From contig JAUNPT010000034.1 of assembly GCA_030536565.1 (NCBI GenBank), forward strand, positions 1-15,667: a stretch of DNA of 15,667 nt, in the 5' to 3' direction. Positions 5,909-14,174 of this stretch are shown one piece after another. Below the pieces are notes generated by a model. It ran no database searches and was not told where the DNA came from. It saw nothing but the letters and a program-made list of their open reading frames with translations. This DNA comes from Eubacteriales bacterium. Its GTDB lineage: Bacteria; Bacillota; Clostridia; Lachnospirales; Lachnospiraceae. Each line of letters begins with the position of its first letter. Positions within the stretch are counted from its first letter, which is position 1. Made by a program: the position numbers and the translations under genes.

Positions 5909-8274
5909 TTAAAATCTACAATGGTAACACCTGCATCTCCCTCACCAATCTGTCCTAACCGGAATGCCTTGACATATGGAACACCTCGAAGGTAAGAGGT
6001 TACTCCGTTTCTTAGGGCACCAGTTCCTTTACCATGGACAACTCTGACCTGAGGAAGCTTGGAAATATATGCGTCGTCAAGATATTTGTCAAGAATGGCA
6101 ATAGCTTCATCTACAGTTTTTCCTAAAAGATTAATTTCAGGTGAAACGTAGGAGGCTTTGGACATTTTTATTTTTCCTGTGCTGCCGGCAGTCTTTGAAG
6201 CAGATGAAGGTGCAGCTGGCTCTTTATAGCCTTCAAGAATTTCAAGGTTACTGCTTTTTGTTTTGGTAGTAAGTGCACCCATCTGAACAGAAACTTCATT
6301 TTTAGCGGGATGGACAGAAACTACGCTTCCTATGACATTCATGGAAATTATACGTACATTCATTCCTGTTTTAAATTCACTGATACTGTGTGCCTTATGA
6401 GCTTTAGGCTTATTTGTCTCAATACGAAGCTTCTCCTGTTTTTTATTCATTTTATCACGTATTGCGCTGCGCTGGTGTTCAAGCTCTTTTACAGTCATTC
6501 CATGCTTATTCATGGTTTTAATTGTTTCGTCTGCATATTCCTTAGCATCTCGTAAAATTGCTGCGGCTTCTTCATTTGCTTTCCTTATAATCTTATCAGT
6601 CCGCTCATTAAGATGTTCAGATTTTTTTGTAAGAGCAGCTTTAAGGTCGGAAACTTCTTTTTTGTAAGCGTTAAGTTCCTCACGTTCCTTCTCAATTGTC
6701 ACACGGCTGCGCTCTAAATCGGTCAGCAGGTCTTCAAACTGAATATCCTCTGAATCCATTCGGGTTTTGGCATCGTCAATAATATATGAGGGCAGTCCAA
6801 GCTTCTTTGAAATTGCAAACGCATTGCTTTTTCCGGGTACGCCGATAAGCAGGCGGTAAGTTGGACGCAGTGATATAATGTCAAACTCACAGCAGGCATT
6901 CTCTACGCCCTCGGTAGTAAGCGCATAGATTTTAATTTCACTGTAATGAGTGGTTGCCATGGTTGTGACGCCGCGTTTGTGCAGGTCGTTTAAAATAGCT
7001 ATTGCGAGAGCTGCACCCTCGGTAGGGTCTGTACCAGCGCCTATTTCATCAAAAAGAATAAGACTGTCTTTGTCTGCTTCAGATAATATATTAACAGTTT
7101 TTGTCATGTGCGAGGAGAATGTGCTTAAACTCTGCTCAATGCTCTGTTCATCACCGATATCGGCAAAAATATTATTAAATACAGCTATGTCGGAGTGGTC
7201 CATTGCAGGAATATTAAGCCCGGACTGAGCCATAAGTGTAAGAAGGCCAACGGTTTTTAAAGAAACGGTTTTACCACCAGTATTCGGGCCGGTAATGATA
7301 AGGAGATTAAATGCAGCACCTAAATATATGTCAATTGGTACAACCTTGCTCTGGTCAATAAGCGGGTGGCGCCCCTTTTTAATATTGATGCGGTGTTCAT
7401 TGTTCATAACAGGGCGGCTGCAGTGGAGCTGTCTTGACAGCTGGCCTTTTGCAAATATGAAATCAAGTTCTGTTAACACTGTAAAGTCGGTAAGCAGTAC
7501 ATCTGTGTATTCTGCAGCTGCAGCGCTGAGTGTTGCGAGAATTACTTCAATCTCAGCTTGTTCCTTTAACTCTAATTCCCTTATATCATTGTTGAGCTTT
7601 ACAATGGCAGCAGGTTCAATAAACAGGGTAGCGCCAGTGGAAGACTGGTCATGAACCATACCCGGAACCTGGGATTTGTACTCGGCTTTTACAGGCAGGC
7701 AGTATCTGCCGGAGCGGGTAGTTATAACGAAATCCTGAAGGCAGGTTCTTGTACCGGCAGAATTAAGCATACGGTTCAATTCTGTGTGAATGCGGTCATT
7801 AGCAGCCGCCTTCTGCCTTCTGATGTCCCGCAGGGAAGGGCTGGCATCGTCGCTTATTTCATCTTCAGAAATAATGCAGCGTTTAATCTGGCTGTTGAGA
7901 GGGGAAGCTTCCTCCAGTGCAGAAAACATATCAGACAGGGAATCTTCTACCTGCTCATAATAGTTCTTTACGTGCCGGGCACAGCTTAATACAGAGCTTA
8001 TCTGCAGCAGCTCCGAAATGCTTAAAGAGCTTCCAACCTCAAGTCTTTTTAAGCTCGAACGTATTTCCTTTATCCCTGAAAATGATACACAGCCTTTGGC
8101 GTATATTCTTGAAAGAGCATCATTGGTTTCATCAAGAGCTTTATTTATTTCAGCTATATCAGTCATTGGCATAAGCTTTTTTAGCTGTGTTCTGGCAGCT
8201 TCTGATGAAGCATAGGCTGTCAGCTGGTCAATTATTTTATTATATTCTAGAGTCTGTAAAGACTTAGTGTTCAT
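5905..8274 (-). CDS. mutS2: MutS2: ATPase/Smr-domain protein (endonuclease, ribosome collision factor)
   Basis: A 789-residue MutS2, close to the usual length of about 785. Bacterial MutS2 has been linked to suppression of recombination and, in Bacillus, to recognising and splitting collided ribosomes. Order: N-terminal core and clamp helices (1-300), the ATPase with Walker A GPNTGGKT (329-336) and Walker B LILFDEIGAGTDP (405-416, catalytic D409-E410), a long charged coiled coil (about 525-620), a KOW-like beta domain (634-680), a serine/alanine-rich linker, and a C-terminal Smr domain (710-789) with the HGKGTG motif at 747-752. The MutS mismatch-binding domain is absent, as expected. The ATG at 8274 is chosen because AGGAAAGGG precedes it; the longer frame to 8337 adds 21 non-conserved residues. 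It is the first gene of a unit with the two-component pair and diverges from the HtrA-like gene. Confidence 0.95.
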   Translation of the reverse strand: MNTKSLQTLEYNKIIDQLTAYASSEAARTQLKKLMPMTDIAEINKALDETNDALSRIYAKGCVSFSGIKEIRSSLKRLEVGSSLSISELLQISSVLSCARHVKNYYEQVEDSLSDMFSALEEASPLNSQIKRCIISEDEISDDASPSLRDIRRQKAAANDRIHTELNRMLNSAGTRTCLQDFVITTRSGRYCLPVKAEYKSQVPGMVHDQSSTGATLFIEPAAIVKLNNDIRELELKEQAEIEVILATLSAAAAEYTDVLLTDFTVLTELDFIFAKGQLSRQLHCSRPVMNNEHRINIKKGRHPLIDQSKVVPIDIYLGAAFNLLIITGPNTGGKTVSLKTVGLLTLMAQSGLNIPAMDHSDIAVFNNIFADIGDEQSIEQSLSTFSSHMTKTVNILSEADKDSLILFDEIGAGTDPTEGAALAIAILNDLHKRGVTTMATTHYSEIKIYALTTEGVENACCEFDIISLRPTYRLLIGVPGKSNAFAISKKLGLPSYIIDDAKTRMDSEDIQFEDLLTDLERSRVTIEKEREELNAYKKEVSDLKAALTKKSEHLNERTDKIIRKANEEAAAILRDAKEYADETIKTMNKHGMTVKELEHQRSAIRDKMNKKQEKLRIETNKPKAHKAHSISEFKTGMNVRIISMNVIGSVVSVHPAKNEVSVQMGALTTKTKSSNLEILEGYKEPAAPSSASKTAGSTGKIKMSKASYVSPEINLLGKTVDEAIAILDKYLDDAYISKLPQVRVVHGKGTGALRNGVTSYLRGVPYVKAFRLGQIGEGDAGVTIVDFK

Positions 8275-8286
8275 ATTCTGTTTCCC

Positions 8287-8389
8287 TTTCCTGTAAAAAT
8301 CATATATATCTGCCACAGAAATGTGTTCCGCAAACAAATAAAATCAGTTAAAACATATGAATATATATTACCGCATTTTCCTGTAAAAA
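8287..8389. repeat. Direct repeat pair upstream of mutS2 (13 bases, 90 apart)
   Basis: TTTCCTGTAAAAA occurs at 8287-8299 and 8377-8389, each followed within a few bases by CATAT. The left copy, read on the minus strand, contributes AGGAAA to the mutS2 ribosome binding site; the right copy is followed on that strand by ATG CGG TAA, a two-codon dead end. This may be a remnant of a local duplication of the mutS2 leader. Confidence 0.45.
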
Positions 8390-8471
8390 ACCATATGAAA
8401 GAAAAATATTAACAGTGCATTAATAAAATATTCATAAGTATCAAGTATACTATTTGCAAATGTGTGTATTT

Positions 8472-8500
8472 TTGATATCTTTATATTGAAATGATACTTT
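8472..8500 (+). promoter_or_regulatory. Candidate promoter for the HtrA-like gene
   Basis: TTGATA at 8472-8477 (5 of 6 to the -35 consensus) is 17 bases from TACTTT at 8495-8500, which has a TG extension at 8492-8493. The -10 match is poor (3 of 6), and the site lies 80 bases before the ATG. In DNA this AT-rich such matches are common, so this is only a best guess. Confidence 0.3.
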
Positions 8501-8507
8501 AGAATTA

Positions 8508-8527
8508 ATTTCATTTTAATATGAAAT
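8508..8527. promoter_or_regulatory. Inverted repeat between candidate promoter and HtrA-like gene
   Basis: ATTTCAT at 8508-8514 and ATGAAAT at 8521-8527 form a perfect 7-bp inverted repeat with a 6-base spacer, just downstream of the candidate promoter and 52 bases before the start codon. It would suit a dimeric regulator; no family can be named. Confidence 0.25.
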
Positions 8528-8579
8528 CCGTGAATATACGAATATAAATCATAGAATGTTTTACTGGGAAAGTGGTTGT

Positions 8580-9860
8580 ATGAGCGATAAAGAAATAAAC
8601 AAGAAGCAGGATAGTGATGAGAAGGAGTATGCATTATACACAGAGAGAATTGTGCAGAGCCCTAAGGCAAAATATAAGAAATATATCAACGGAGTAAGAA
8701 CCGTCTTAATAGCCGGGGCGTTAATACTGGCATTATCATTGTTTATCAGGTATGTAATACCATGGTATGGTGAAAATTTTCCACAAAAACAGGTGGACAG
8801 AGACGAACTGACTATTGAAAAAGATGAATATGATGGCGAGGGGCTGGCTGTTCTGGAAGGTGACGATAGTCTGAATTTGGGGCCAAGGGATAACGCTGGT
8901 GAGATTACCGGACTTGACAGCTATCAGGAAATTATGAATGCGCTGCGTTTAAGGGTTGCAGAAATAAAGAAATCAATTGTTGCTATAGACAGATACCCAA
9001 GCAGTTTGAACAGATTTGTGCAGGAAGATGTAAGCCCTACGGAAACCTGTGCTCTGATTATCGGCTATGTAAATTCGGAATATGTGCTTATATCTAAAGC
9101 TTCTGCTATTGGGGAGGCAGATGATATTATAGTTAGGTTCTCAACAGGTGAGGAGCTTGAGGGAAATGTAAAGTGCAGAGACAAAGATACAGATCTTGCG
9201 GTAATTACAATCAGGGCTGTAGATATGTCTTATACAATGCTTAAATCAGTTAAGGTTGCAGCATTGGATAATTCGTACAATGTACATCAGGGAGATTTGT
9301 TCCTTGCTTATGGCAGGCTGTATGGACAAAACAAAGCAGTGGATTATGGAACTGTTTCAGAAAAAACCTCAAAGGTAACAACGGATAATACATTTGAAAT
9401 ATTTAATTCTAATCTGGCATATTATGAAGGAGACAGCAGCTTTATTTTTAACAGCAGCGGAAATGTGATTGGCATAAGTACGGTTACATCAGGCAGTACA
9501 TTGTCAATTATAGGTATTTCAGACCTTAAGGCCCTGATTGAAGCTATGGCTAATAAAGGGGGCTATGCATATTTTGGAATCATGGGCCGCAATGTTACAG
9601 CAGATATGGTGGAGCTTTACGATTTACCAATGGGCATTTTTATATCCGAGGTTGAGGTGGATTCTCCTGCATATAATGCCGGACTGCAGGCTGGAGATGT
9701 GATTTGTGGAATTAATGGCAGCAGCGTTTTGACAATTCAGCTGTTTAGTGAGAAACTATATCAGTGCAGCGACGGTCAGAATGTATTTGTGAAAGCCATG
9801 AGAATGGGAAAAGATGGTTATTATGACGTGAAATTTAATGTTACAGTAACTATTGGATAG
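8580..9860 (+). CDS. Membrane-anchored HtrA-like protein with PDZ domain, catalytic triad apparently lost
   Basis: A 426-residue protein with the layout of Gram-positive HtrA/DegP: a cytoplasmic N-terminus (1-40, charged), one TM segment (41-60), an acidic linker, a trypsin-like beta-barrel region (about 125-325) and a C-terminal PDZ domain (about 330-425; FGIMGRNV, then GIFISEVEVDSPAYNAGLQAGD carrying the ligand groove). The barrel aligns to HtrA strands, but only the acidic residue is kept, D205 in DTDLAVI. Where active HtrA has TNNHVV, this protein has LISKASA (170-176) with no histidine. Where GNSGGP should be, it reads EGDSSF (283-288), and the last part FNSSGNVIGI aligns well, so the active-site loop is rewritten. 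It is probably a pseudo-protease that binds unfolded proteins or peptides outside the membrane. Start 8580 is chosen over 8556 as it is nearer GGGAAAG. Identification of the fold is firm; loss of activity is inferred from residues. Confidence 0.82.
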   Translation: MSDKEINKKQDSDEKEYALYTERIVQSPKAKYKKYINGVRTVLIAGALILALSLFIRYVIPWYGENFPQKQVDRDELTIEKDEYDGEGLAVLEGDDSLNLGPRDNAGEITGLDSYQEIMNALRLRVAEIKKSIVAIDRYPSSLNRFVQEDVSPTETCALIIGYVNSEYVLISKASAIGEADDIIVRFSTGEELEGNVKCRDKDTDLAVITIRAVDMSYTMLKSVKVAALDNSYNVHQGDLFLAYGRLYGQNKAVDYGTVSEKTSKVTTDNTFEIFNSNLAYYEGDSSFIFNSSGNVIGISTVTSGSTLSIIGISDLKALIEAMANKGGYAYFGIMGRNVTADMVELYDLPMGIFISEVEVDSPAYNAGLQAGDVICGINGSSVLTIQLFSEKLYQCSDGQNVFVKAMRMGKDGYYDVKFNVTVTIG

Positions 9861-9909
9861 ACATATACACATTATTCTGAAAATATGGTAATATATGCTG
9901 CATAAGTAT

Positions 9910-9932
9910 TGTGAAGGTGTTTCACATATAAT
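9910..9932 (+). promoter_or_regulatory. CRP/FNR-like inverted repeat abutting a consensus -10 before yhaM
   Basis: TGTGAA at 9910-9915 and TTCACA at 9921-9926 form an inverted repeat separated by GGTGT, and TATAAT follows immediately at 9927-9932, 26 bases before the yhaM start. The repeat resembles the TGTGA/TCACA half-sites of CRP/FNR proteins, but the spacer between those cores is 7, not 6. The -35 position has no good match. A bound protein here would cover the promoter and so would repress. Confidence 0.4.
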
Positions 9933-9958
9933 AAAAAGATAGGAAAGAGGCTTAATTT

Positions 9959-10900
9959 ATGCATTTTATAGAAAGTTTTCATGATGGTGACAGAATATCA
10001 GATGTTTATCTTTGCAGATCAAGAGCAACAGCTTTAACTAAAGCAGGCAAGGAGTATGATAATGTAATTCTTCAGGATAAGACAGGACAGATTGATTCTA
10101 AGATATGGGATCTTTCATCAGGCGGGATTGGAGATTTTGATGCCCTTGATTTTGTATATGCAGCAGGTCAGGTAACAAGCTACAATGGTGCACTTCAGTT
10201 TAAGATTGAAAGAATCAGACGTGCTGAGGAGAATGAATATATAGCGGCAGACTATATCCCATGTTCAAGATATGGTATTGAGGATATGTACGGAGAACTC
10301 ATGGAATATGTTAAAAGTATAAAAAATCCTTTTATTAAAAAGCTGCTCACAGATTTTTTTGTGGAAGACACAGCATTTATTTCCAGCTTTAAAAATGTAT
10401 CAGCAGCCAAAACCGTACATCATGGGTTTTCAGGGGGCCTTTTAGAACACAGCTTAAGTGTTACGAGAATATGTGTTAAGATGGCAGAAAATTATGATTA
10501 TTTAAACAGAGATTTACTTGTGGCATGCGCTATGCTTCATGATGCCGGAAAGGTAAAAGAGCTGTCTGCATTTCCAAAAAACGATTATACAGATGAGGGT
10601 AATTTTATAGGCCATATTGTTATGGGATATGAGATGGTTATGGAAAAGATACGGAGGATTGAAGGATTTCCTGAAATCCTTGCATCAGAGATTGGACATT
10701 GTATTCTTGCCCACCATGGCGAGTTAGAGTATGGTTCTCCAAAGAAACCATCTATCGCAGAGGCTTTGGCGCTATCCTTGGCAGATAACATGGATGCTAA
10801 GATGGAGACGATGCGGGAGGTACTGGATACAAAGGATACTAATGACTGGTTGGGATATAACCGCTGGCTGGAGTCTAATGTGAGAAAGACACAGATATAA
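9959..10900 (+). CDS. yhaM: YhaM-type 3'-5' exoribonuclease (OB fold + HD domain)
   Basis: A 313-residue protein matching Gram-positive YhaM/Cbf1, which trims single-stranded RNA and DNA 3' ends using a metal-dependent HD domain. Residues 1-90 form an OB-type nucleic-acid-binding fold (ALTKAGKEYDNVILQDKTGQ, then DFVYAAGQVTSYNGALQFKI). The HD domain begins near 120: HHGFSGGLLEHSLSV with H164, HDAGK with H194-D195, H219, the HCILAHHGE segment with H247, H252 and H253, and D276 in LSLADNMDAK. All metal ligands of the family are present. AAAGAGG precedes the ATG. The gene has its own probable promoter and a strong terminator, so it is likely a single-gene unit. In other Firmicutes YhaM does not initiate decay but trims the tails left by terminators. 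Confidence 0.92.
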   Translation: MHFIESFHDGDRISDVYLCRSRATALTKAGKEYDNVILQDKTGQIDSKIWDLSSGGIGDFDALDFVYAAGQVTSYNGALQFKIERIRRAEENEYIAADYIPCSRYGIEDMYGELMEYVKSIKNPFIKKLLTDFFVEDTAFISSFKNVSAAKTVHHGFSGGLLEHSLSVTRICVKMAENYDYLNRDLLVACAMLHDAGKVKELSAFPKNDYTDEGNFIGHIVMGYEMVMEKIRRIEGFPEILASEIGHCILAHHGELEYGSPKKPSIAEALALSLADNMDAKMETMREVLDTKDTNDWLGYNRWLESNVRKTQI

Positions 10901-10905
10901 AATTT

Positions 10906-10950
10906 AAAATGGGTGCTGGTGCATTGGATTAATCCCAGTACCCATTTTTT
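10906..10950 (+). terminator. Intrinsic terminator after yhaM
   Basis: A 14-bp stem, 10906-10919 with 10935-10948, includes one G-T wobble and has a 15-base loop. It is flanked by AAAA upstream and a T run (10945-10950). It begins 5 bases after the yhaM stop and separates this gene from rlmD. Confidence 0.9.
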
Positions 10951-11038
10951 GTTCATTAAATATGCGGAATGTCTTGTAGGAATACATGGCTGTTTGGATT
11001 AAGATGCACCGGAGTGTGTGGAAGAAATGGAGATTACT

Positions 11039-12814
11039 ATGGCGTATAAGAAGGATGATTTAGTTACTCTTACAATTGAGGATATAGGAGCAGGCGGAGA
11101 GGGAATTGGAAAAGCAGATGGCTATACAGTGTTTGTAAAGGATACGGTAATAGGTGATGTTGTTGAGGCTAAGATTATTAAGGCAAAGAAAAACTATGGT
11201 TATGCAAGGCTGATAAGAGTGGTTAAGCCTTCTGATGTGCGTGTTGAAGCTGTATGTCCTGTTGCAAAACAATGCGGCGGCTGTCAGCTGCAGCATATGT
11301 CCTATGAGGCACAGCTTAGGTTTAAGGAAAAGCTTGTTAAGAATAATGTGGAAAGAATCGGCGGACTTAGAGAGGGCAGCTATGTATTAGAACCTATAAT
11401 TGGCATGGACAGCCCTTTTCGTTATCGGAACAAGGCGCAGTATCCTGTTGGCTACAACAGGGAAAATGAACTTGTTTGCGGATTTTACGCAGGAAGGACA
11501 CATTATATTGTGGATTGTGGCGACTGCGTTTTGGGAGCAGAGGAAAATGCAGAAATTCTTGAAATTATTAAGGCATGGATGAAGGAAGAAAACATTTATG
11601 CTTATAATGAGGAGACGACAAGCGGGATTATTAGACATATTCTTATCAGAACTGCCTGCCATACTGACGAGATTATGGTATGTCTTATTGTAAATGCTAA
11701 TGAGGGCGATTATCGGTATGCTTCATGGCAGGAGCTTCCAGCTAAAGGAGAGCTTAACCGGACAGTAATGGGTAAGCTTGTCGATAAGCTTTCGCTTATT
11801 TCGGGAATGTCTTCGATTATGATTAATTATAATACGAAGAAGACTAATGTAATTCTTGGGGATACCTGCGATACATTGTGGGGCAGGGCTTATATTGAGG
11901 ATTATATTGGGAATATTAAATATCAGATTTCTCCTTTATCATTTTTTCAGGTTAATCCGCAGCAGACAGAAAAACTTTACAATAAGGTTTTGGAGTACGC
12001 ATCTGTTAAAGGCGGCGAAACTGTGTGGGATCTTTACTGCGGAATTGGCACTATTTCTTTGTTTTTAGCAGGCATGGCAAAAAAGGTTTATGGTGTTGAG
12101 ATTGTTCCCCAGGCGATTGAGGACGCCAGAAATAATGCGAAATTAAACGGGATTAACAATGCTGAATTTTTTGTTGGAAAGGCTGAGGAGGTGGTTCCTG
12201 CGTTTTACGATAAAATGAAGGCGGCAGCGGCAGCAGGCGATATGGAAGCTTCAAGAAGCATAAATCCAGATGTAATCGTTGTTGATCCACCAAGAAAGGG
12301 CTGTGAGGAGAGCCTCCTTGAAACTATCATCGCAATGTCACCAGAGCGTATTGTGTACGTAAGCTGTGACTCGGCAACGCTGGCTAGAGATTTGAAGTAT
12401 CTAGAGGCCAATGGATATAAGACAGAAAGGGTACAGCCAGTTGATCAGTTTGGACATACGGTGCACGTTGAGACGGTAGTACTGCTTTCCCACAAAAAGC
12501 CCGACAGTCATATCAACATAAAAGTGGAGTTTGGCGAGGGTGAGGGTAAAGTTCCTTTAAAAGCAATCTCCGAAAGGGCAGAAGCCTATAAGCCGAAAGA
12601 GCGAGTTACCTATAAAATGATAAAGGAGTACATAGAAGCGAAGTATGGCTTCAAAGTACATACCGCATATATCGCAGAGGTTAAGAGAGATTTAGGTTTG
12701 CCGATGTATGATGCTCCCAATGCGGTGGAGGAATTAAAGTGGCAGAGGAAGCATCCAACAGCGGAAAAAGTAGAAGCAATAAAGGATGCTTTGACACATT
12801 TTGGTGCTATTTAG
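11039..12814 (+). CDS. rlmD: 23S rRNA (uracil-1939-C5)-methyltransferase RlmD with long C-terminal extension
   Basis: A 591-residue TrmA/RumA-family methyltransferase making 5-methyluridine in 23S rRNA. Domains: N-terminal TRAM RNA-binding barrel (about 5-63); an iron-sulfur centre with C73, C79 and C82 (CPVAKQCGGC) and a fourth cysteine at C160 or C163; a central RNA-binding region; a Rossmann SAM domain (VWDLYCGIGTISL at 329-341, VVDPPRKG at 414-421); the catalytic nucleophile C443 in YVSCDSATLARDL; and the general base E478. The family normally ends near 455-485. Here about 100 residues follow (490-591), with VTYKMIKEYIEAKYGFKV and EKVEAIKDALTHFGAI, a helical tail I have seen on clostridial homologues and some DNA methyltransferases (from memory). 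A small alanine-rich insertion lies at 393-407. Start at 11039 is chosen for GGAG at 6-base spacing; 11027 is possible. TrmA-family paralogs exist, so the exact target site is inferred. Confidence 0.88.
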   Translation: MAYKKDDLVTLTIEDIGAGGEGIGKADGYTVFVKDTVIGDVVEAKIIKAKKNYGYARLIRVVKPSDVRVEAVCPVAKQCGGCQLQHMSYEAQLRFKEKLVKNNVERIGGLREGSYVLEPIIGMDSPFRYRNKAQYPVGYNRENELVCGFYAGRTHYIVDCGDCVLGAEENAEILEIIKAWMKEENIYAYNEETTSGIIRHILIRTACHTDEIMVCLIVNANEGDYRYASWQELPAKGELNRTVMGKLVDKLSLISGMSSIMINYNTKKTNVILGDTCDTLWGRAYIEDYIGNIKYQISPLSFFQVNPQQTEKLYNKVLEYASVKGGETVWDLYCGIGTISLFLAGMAKKVYGVEIVPQAIEDARNNAKLNGINNAEFFVGKAEEVVPAFYDKMKAAAAAGDMEASRSINPDVIVVDPPRKGCEESLLETIIAMSPERIVYVSCDSATLARDLKYLEANGYKTERVQPVDQFGHTVHVETVVLLSHKKPDSHINIKVEFGEGEGKVPLKAISERAEAYKPKERVTYKMIKEYIEAKYGFKVHTAYIAEVKRDLGLPMYDAPNAVEELKWQRKHPTAEKVEAIKDALTHFGAI

Positions 12815-12833
12815 CGGAAGGGAGACTGCTTAA

Positions 12834-14174
12834 ATGAGAAAATTTATATTAATTAATTCTCCAATTTTTTGGGATTCTGTAAAGGAAAAAGAACAATATT
12901 TATCTCCATTAGGGCTAGGGTATATAGCAACATATTTGGAAAAGATTAACAATATTTCTGTTGAAATTGTAGATTGTGTAAAAGAAAGAATATCTGTTTC
13001 TGATATAATTTCTTTTATAAATAAGACACAGCCTGATTATATAGGCATTAATATTTTTACTCAGAATTATGAGATAGTCAAAAAGATTGTTGAAACTATT
13101 AGCGTAAAATACGGGTGTTTTATAGGAGGGCAGGCTGTTAAAAGTATATATCATAAAATTTTAGATTGGAAAGTTTCTAATACGTTAAATATTATTATTG
13201 GTGAAGGTGAGTTTATTATTCCGCAGATTGTTTTGGGAAAATGCAGACAGAAACCAGAAAAACAGAAGGACTCCAACTTCGTTTATAGAGTAAATAAAGA
13301 TTCAATATATTTTCCAAAGGATATTTCAAATATTTTTTTGAATAGAAAATATATAGGTAATGAAATAGTCATTAACCATTACGGGGAAAAAGAAATCGCA
13401 ATTATAACATCAAGAGGGTGTATGTTTAATTGTGCATTTTGTGGTGGGGCAAAGAGCTTAAATAAGGATGTACCAATAAGAATTCGCACAGAAGAAAGTG
13501 TTGTAAAAGAGCTTAATGAAATATTATCTACATATCCAGATATACAAAGCATTCGTATTTTGGATGATTTGTTTTTGCGTAATGGTAATAGTATAGATAT
13601 GGCAAATAATATTTTTTCTCAATTTTCACAGTTGAGTTGGAGAGGAATGGTACATGTATTATCACTGGTACATGTAATTGAAAAAATAAAAGAACTTCGG
13701 GTTGGAGGGTGTAAAGAACTGTTTATTGGAATTGAATCTGGTTCTGAATCAATAAGGAAAAGAATAAATAAAATGGGAAGTCTAGATGATATAATAAAAG
13801 TTTCACAGGCAATTTTGCAAAATGGAATTGACTTAAAGGGTTATTTTATATATGGCTTTCCTAAAGAAACGAAGGCGGATTTTCAAAAGACATTTGAATT
13901 GGCTAAAAGATTAAAGGAAATCTCATTGAGAACAGATGGAATATTTAGACCAAGTGTATTTCAATTCAGACCTTACGATGGCACACAGTTATATAATGAA
14001 ATTGTGAAAGATACAGGCATAATCCAAGACTGCCAGTTTAATGATTCAATAAGCCAATTTGGGGGAAGATCTCAGTTTAACTTTGATTTTGGAAATTATA
14101 GTATGGAATCTAAGGAATTATTAAATGAATATATAATAAAAACACAAGAACTGACAGGAGAAAATAATGATTGA
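12834..14174 (+). CDS. Radical SAM protein with B12-binding-like N-terminal domain
   Basis: A 446-residue radical SAM enzyme. The cluster motif is C196-x3-C200-x2-C203 in SRGCMFNCAFCGG, a canonical CxxxCxxC. The rest of the barrel shows conserved marks of the Elp3/MiaB-like group: RILDDLFLRN (241-250), FIGIESGSESIRKRINKMG (297-315), YFIYGFPKET (337-346). Residues 1-130 resemble a cobalamin-binding domain (SPLGLGYIATYLE; GGQAV at 98-102; IIGEGE at 121-126), but the DxHxxG cobalt-ligand motif is absent, as in many such proteins, so B12 use is uncertain. The next gene overlaps by 8 bases, so the two are translationally coupled. It starts 19 bases after rlmD without a terminator, with its own GGAAGGGAG ribosome binding site. 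The gene is far richer in A and T than rlmD. The substrate cannot be told from sequence; modification of a nucleic acid, nucleotide or small molecule are all possible. Confidence 0.85.
   Translation: MRKFILINSPIFWDSVKEKEQYLSPLGLGYIATYLEKINNISVEIVDCVKERISVSDIISFINKTQPDYIGINIFTQNYEIVKKIVETISVKYGCFIGGQAVKSIYHKILDWKVSNTLNIIIGEGEFIIPQIVLGKCRQKPEKQKDSNFVYRVNKDSIYFPKDISNIFLNRKYIGNEIVINHYGEKEIAIITSRGCMFNCAFCGGAKSLNKDVPIRIRTEESVVKELNEILSTYPDIQSIRILDDLFLRNGNSIDMANNIFSQFSQLSWRGMVHVLSLVHVIEKIKELRVGGCKELFIGIESGSESIRKRINKMGSLDDIIKVSQAILQNGIDLKGYFIYGFPKETKADFQKTFELAKRLKEISLRTDGIFRPSVFQFRPYDGTQLYNEIVKDTGIIQDCQFNDSISQFGGRSQFNFDFGNYSMESKELLNEYIIKTQELTGENND

Larger units (their letters stand above)
8275..8579. 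other. AT-rich divergent intergenic region (305 bases)
   Basis: The stretch between the mutS2 and HtrA-like starts holds no convincing gene. It must carry the promoters of both. Visible items are a near-duplicate of the mutS2 leader (8287-8299 and 8377-8389), two CATATG palindromes (8354-8359, 8392-8397), a candidate promoter for the rightward gene and an inverted repeat, listed separately. No riboswitch-like or tRNA-like structure was seen. Confidence 0.7.

Noticed and set aside
8368..8634. Minus-strand 88-codon frame in the divergent region
   Set aside because: It overlaps the HtrA-like start, has no ribosome binding site, and its product has biased, low-complexity composition typical of AT-rich non-coding DNA.
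10585..10956. Minus-strand frame of 123 codons within yhaM
   Set aside because: It is the antisense shadow of a well-conserved gene and starts in the yhaM terminator.
12791..12817. Perfect TTGACA (12791-12796) at the end of rlmD as a -35 box for the AT-rich cassette
   Set aside because: No acceptable -10 lies 16-18 bases downstream; the nearest TATTTA is only 12 bases away. The match also falls inside coding sequence.
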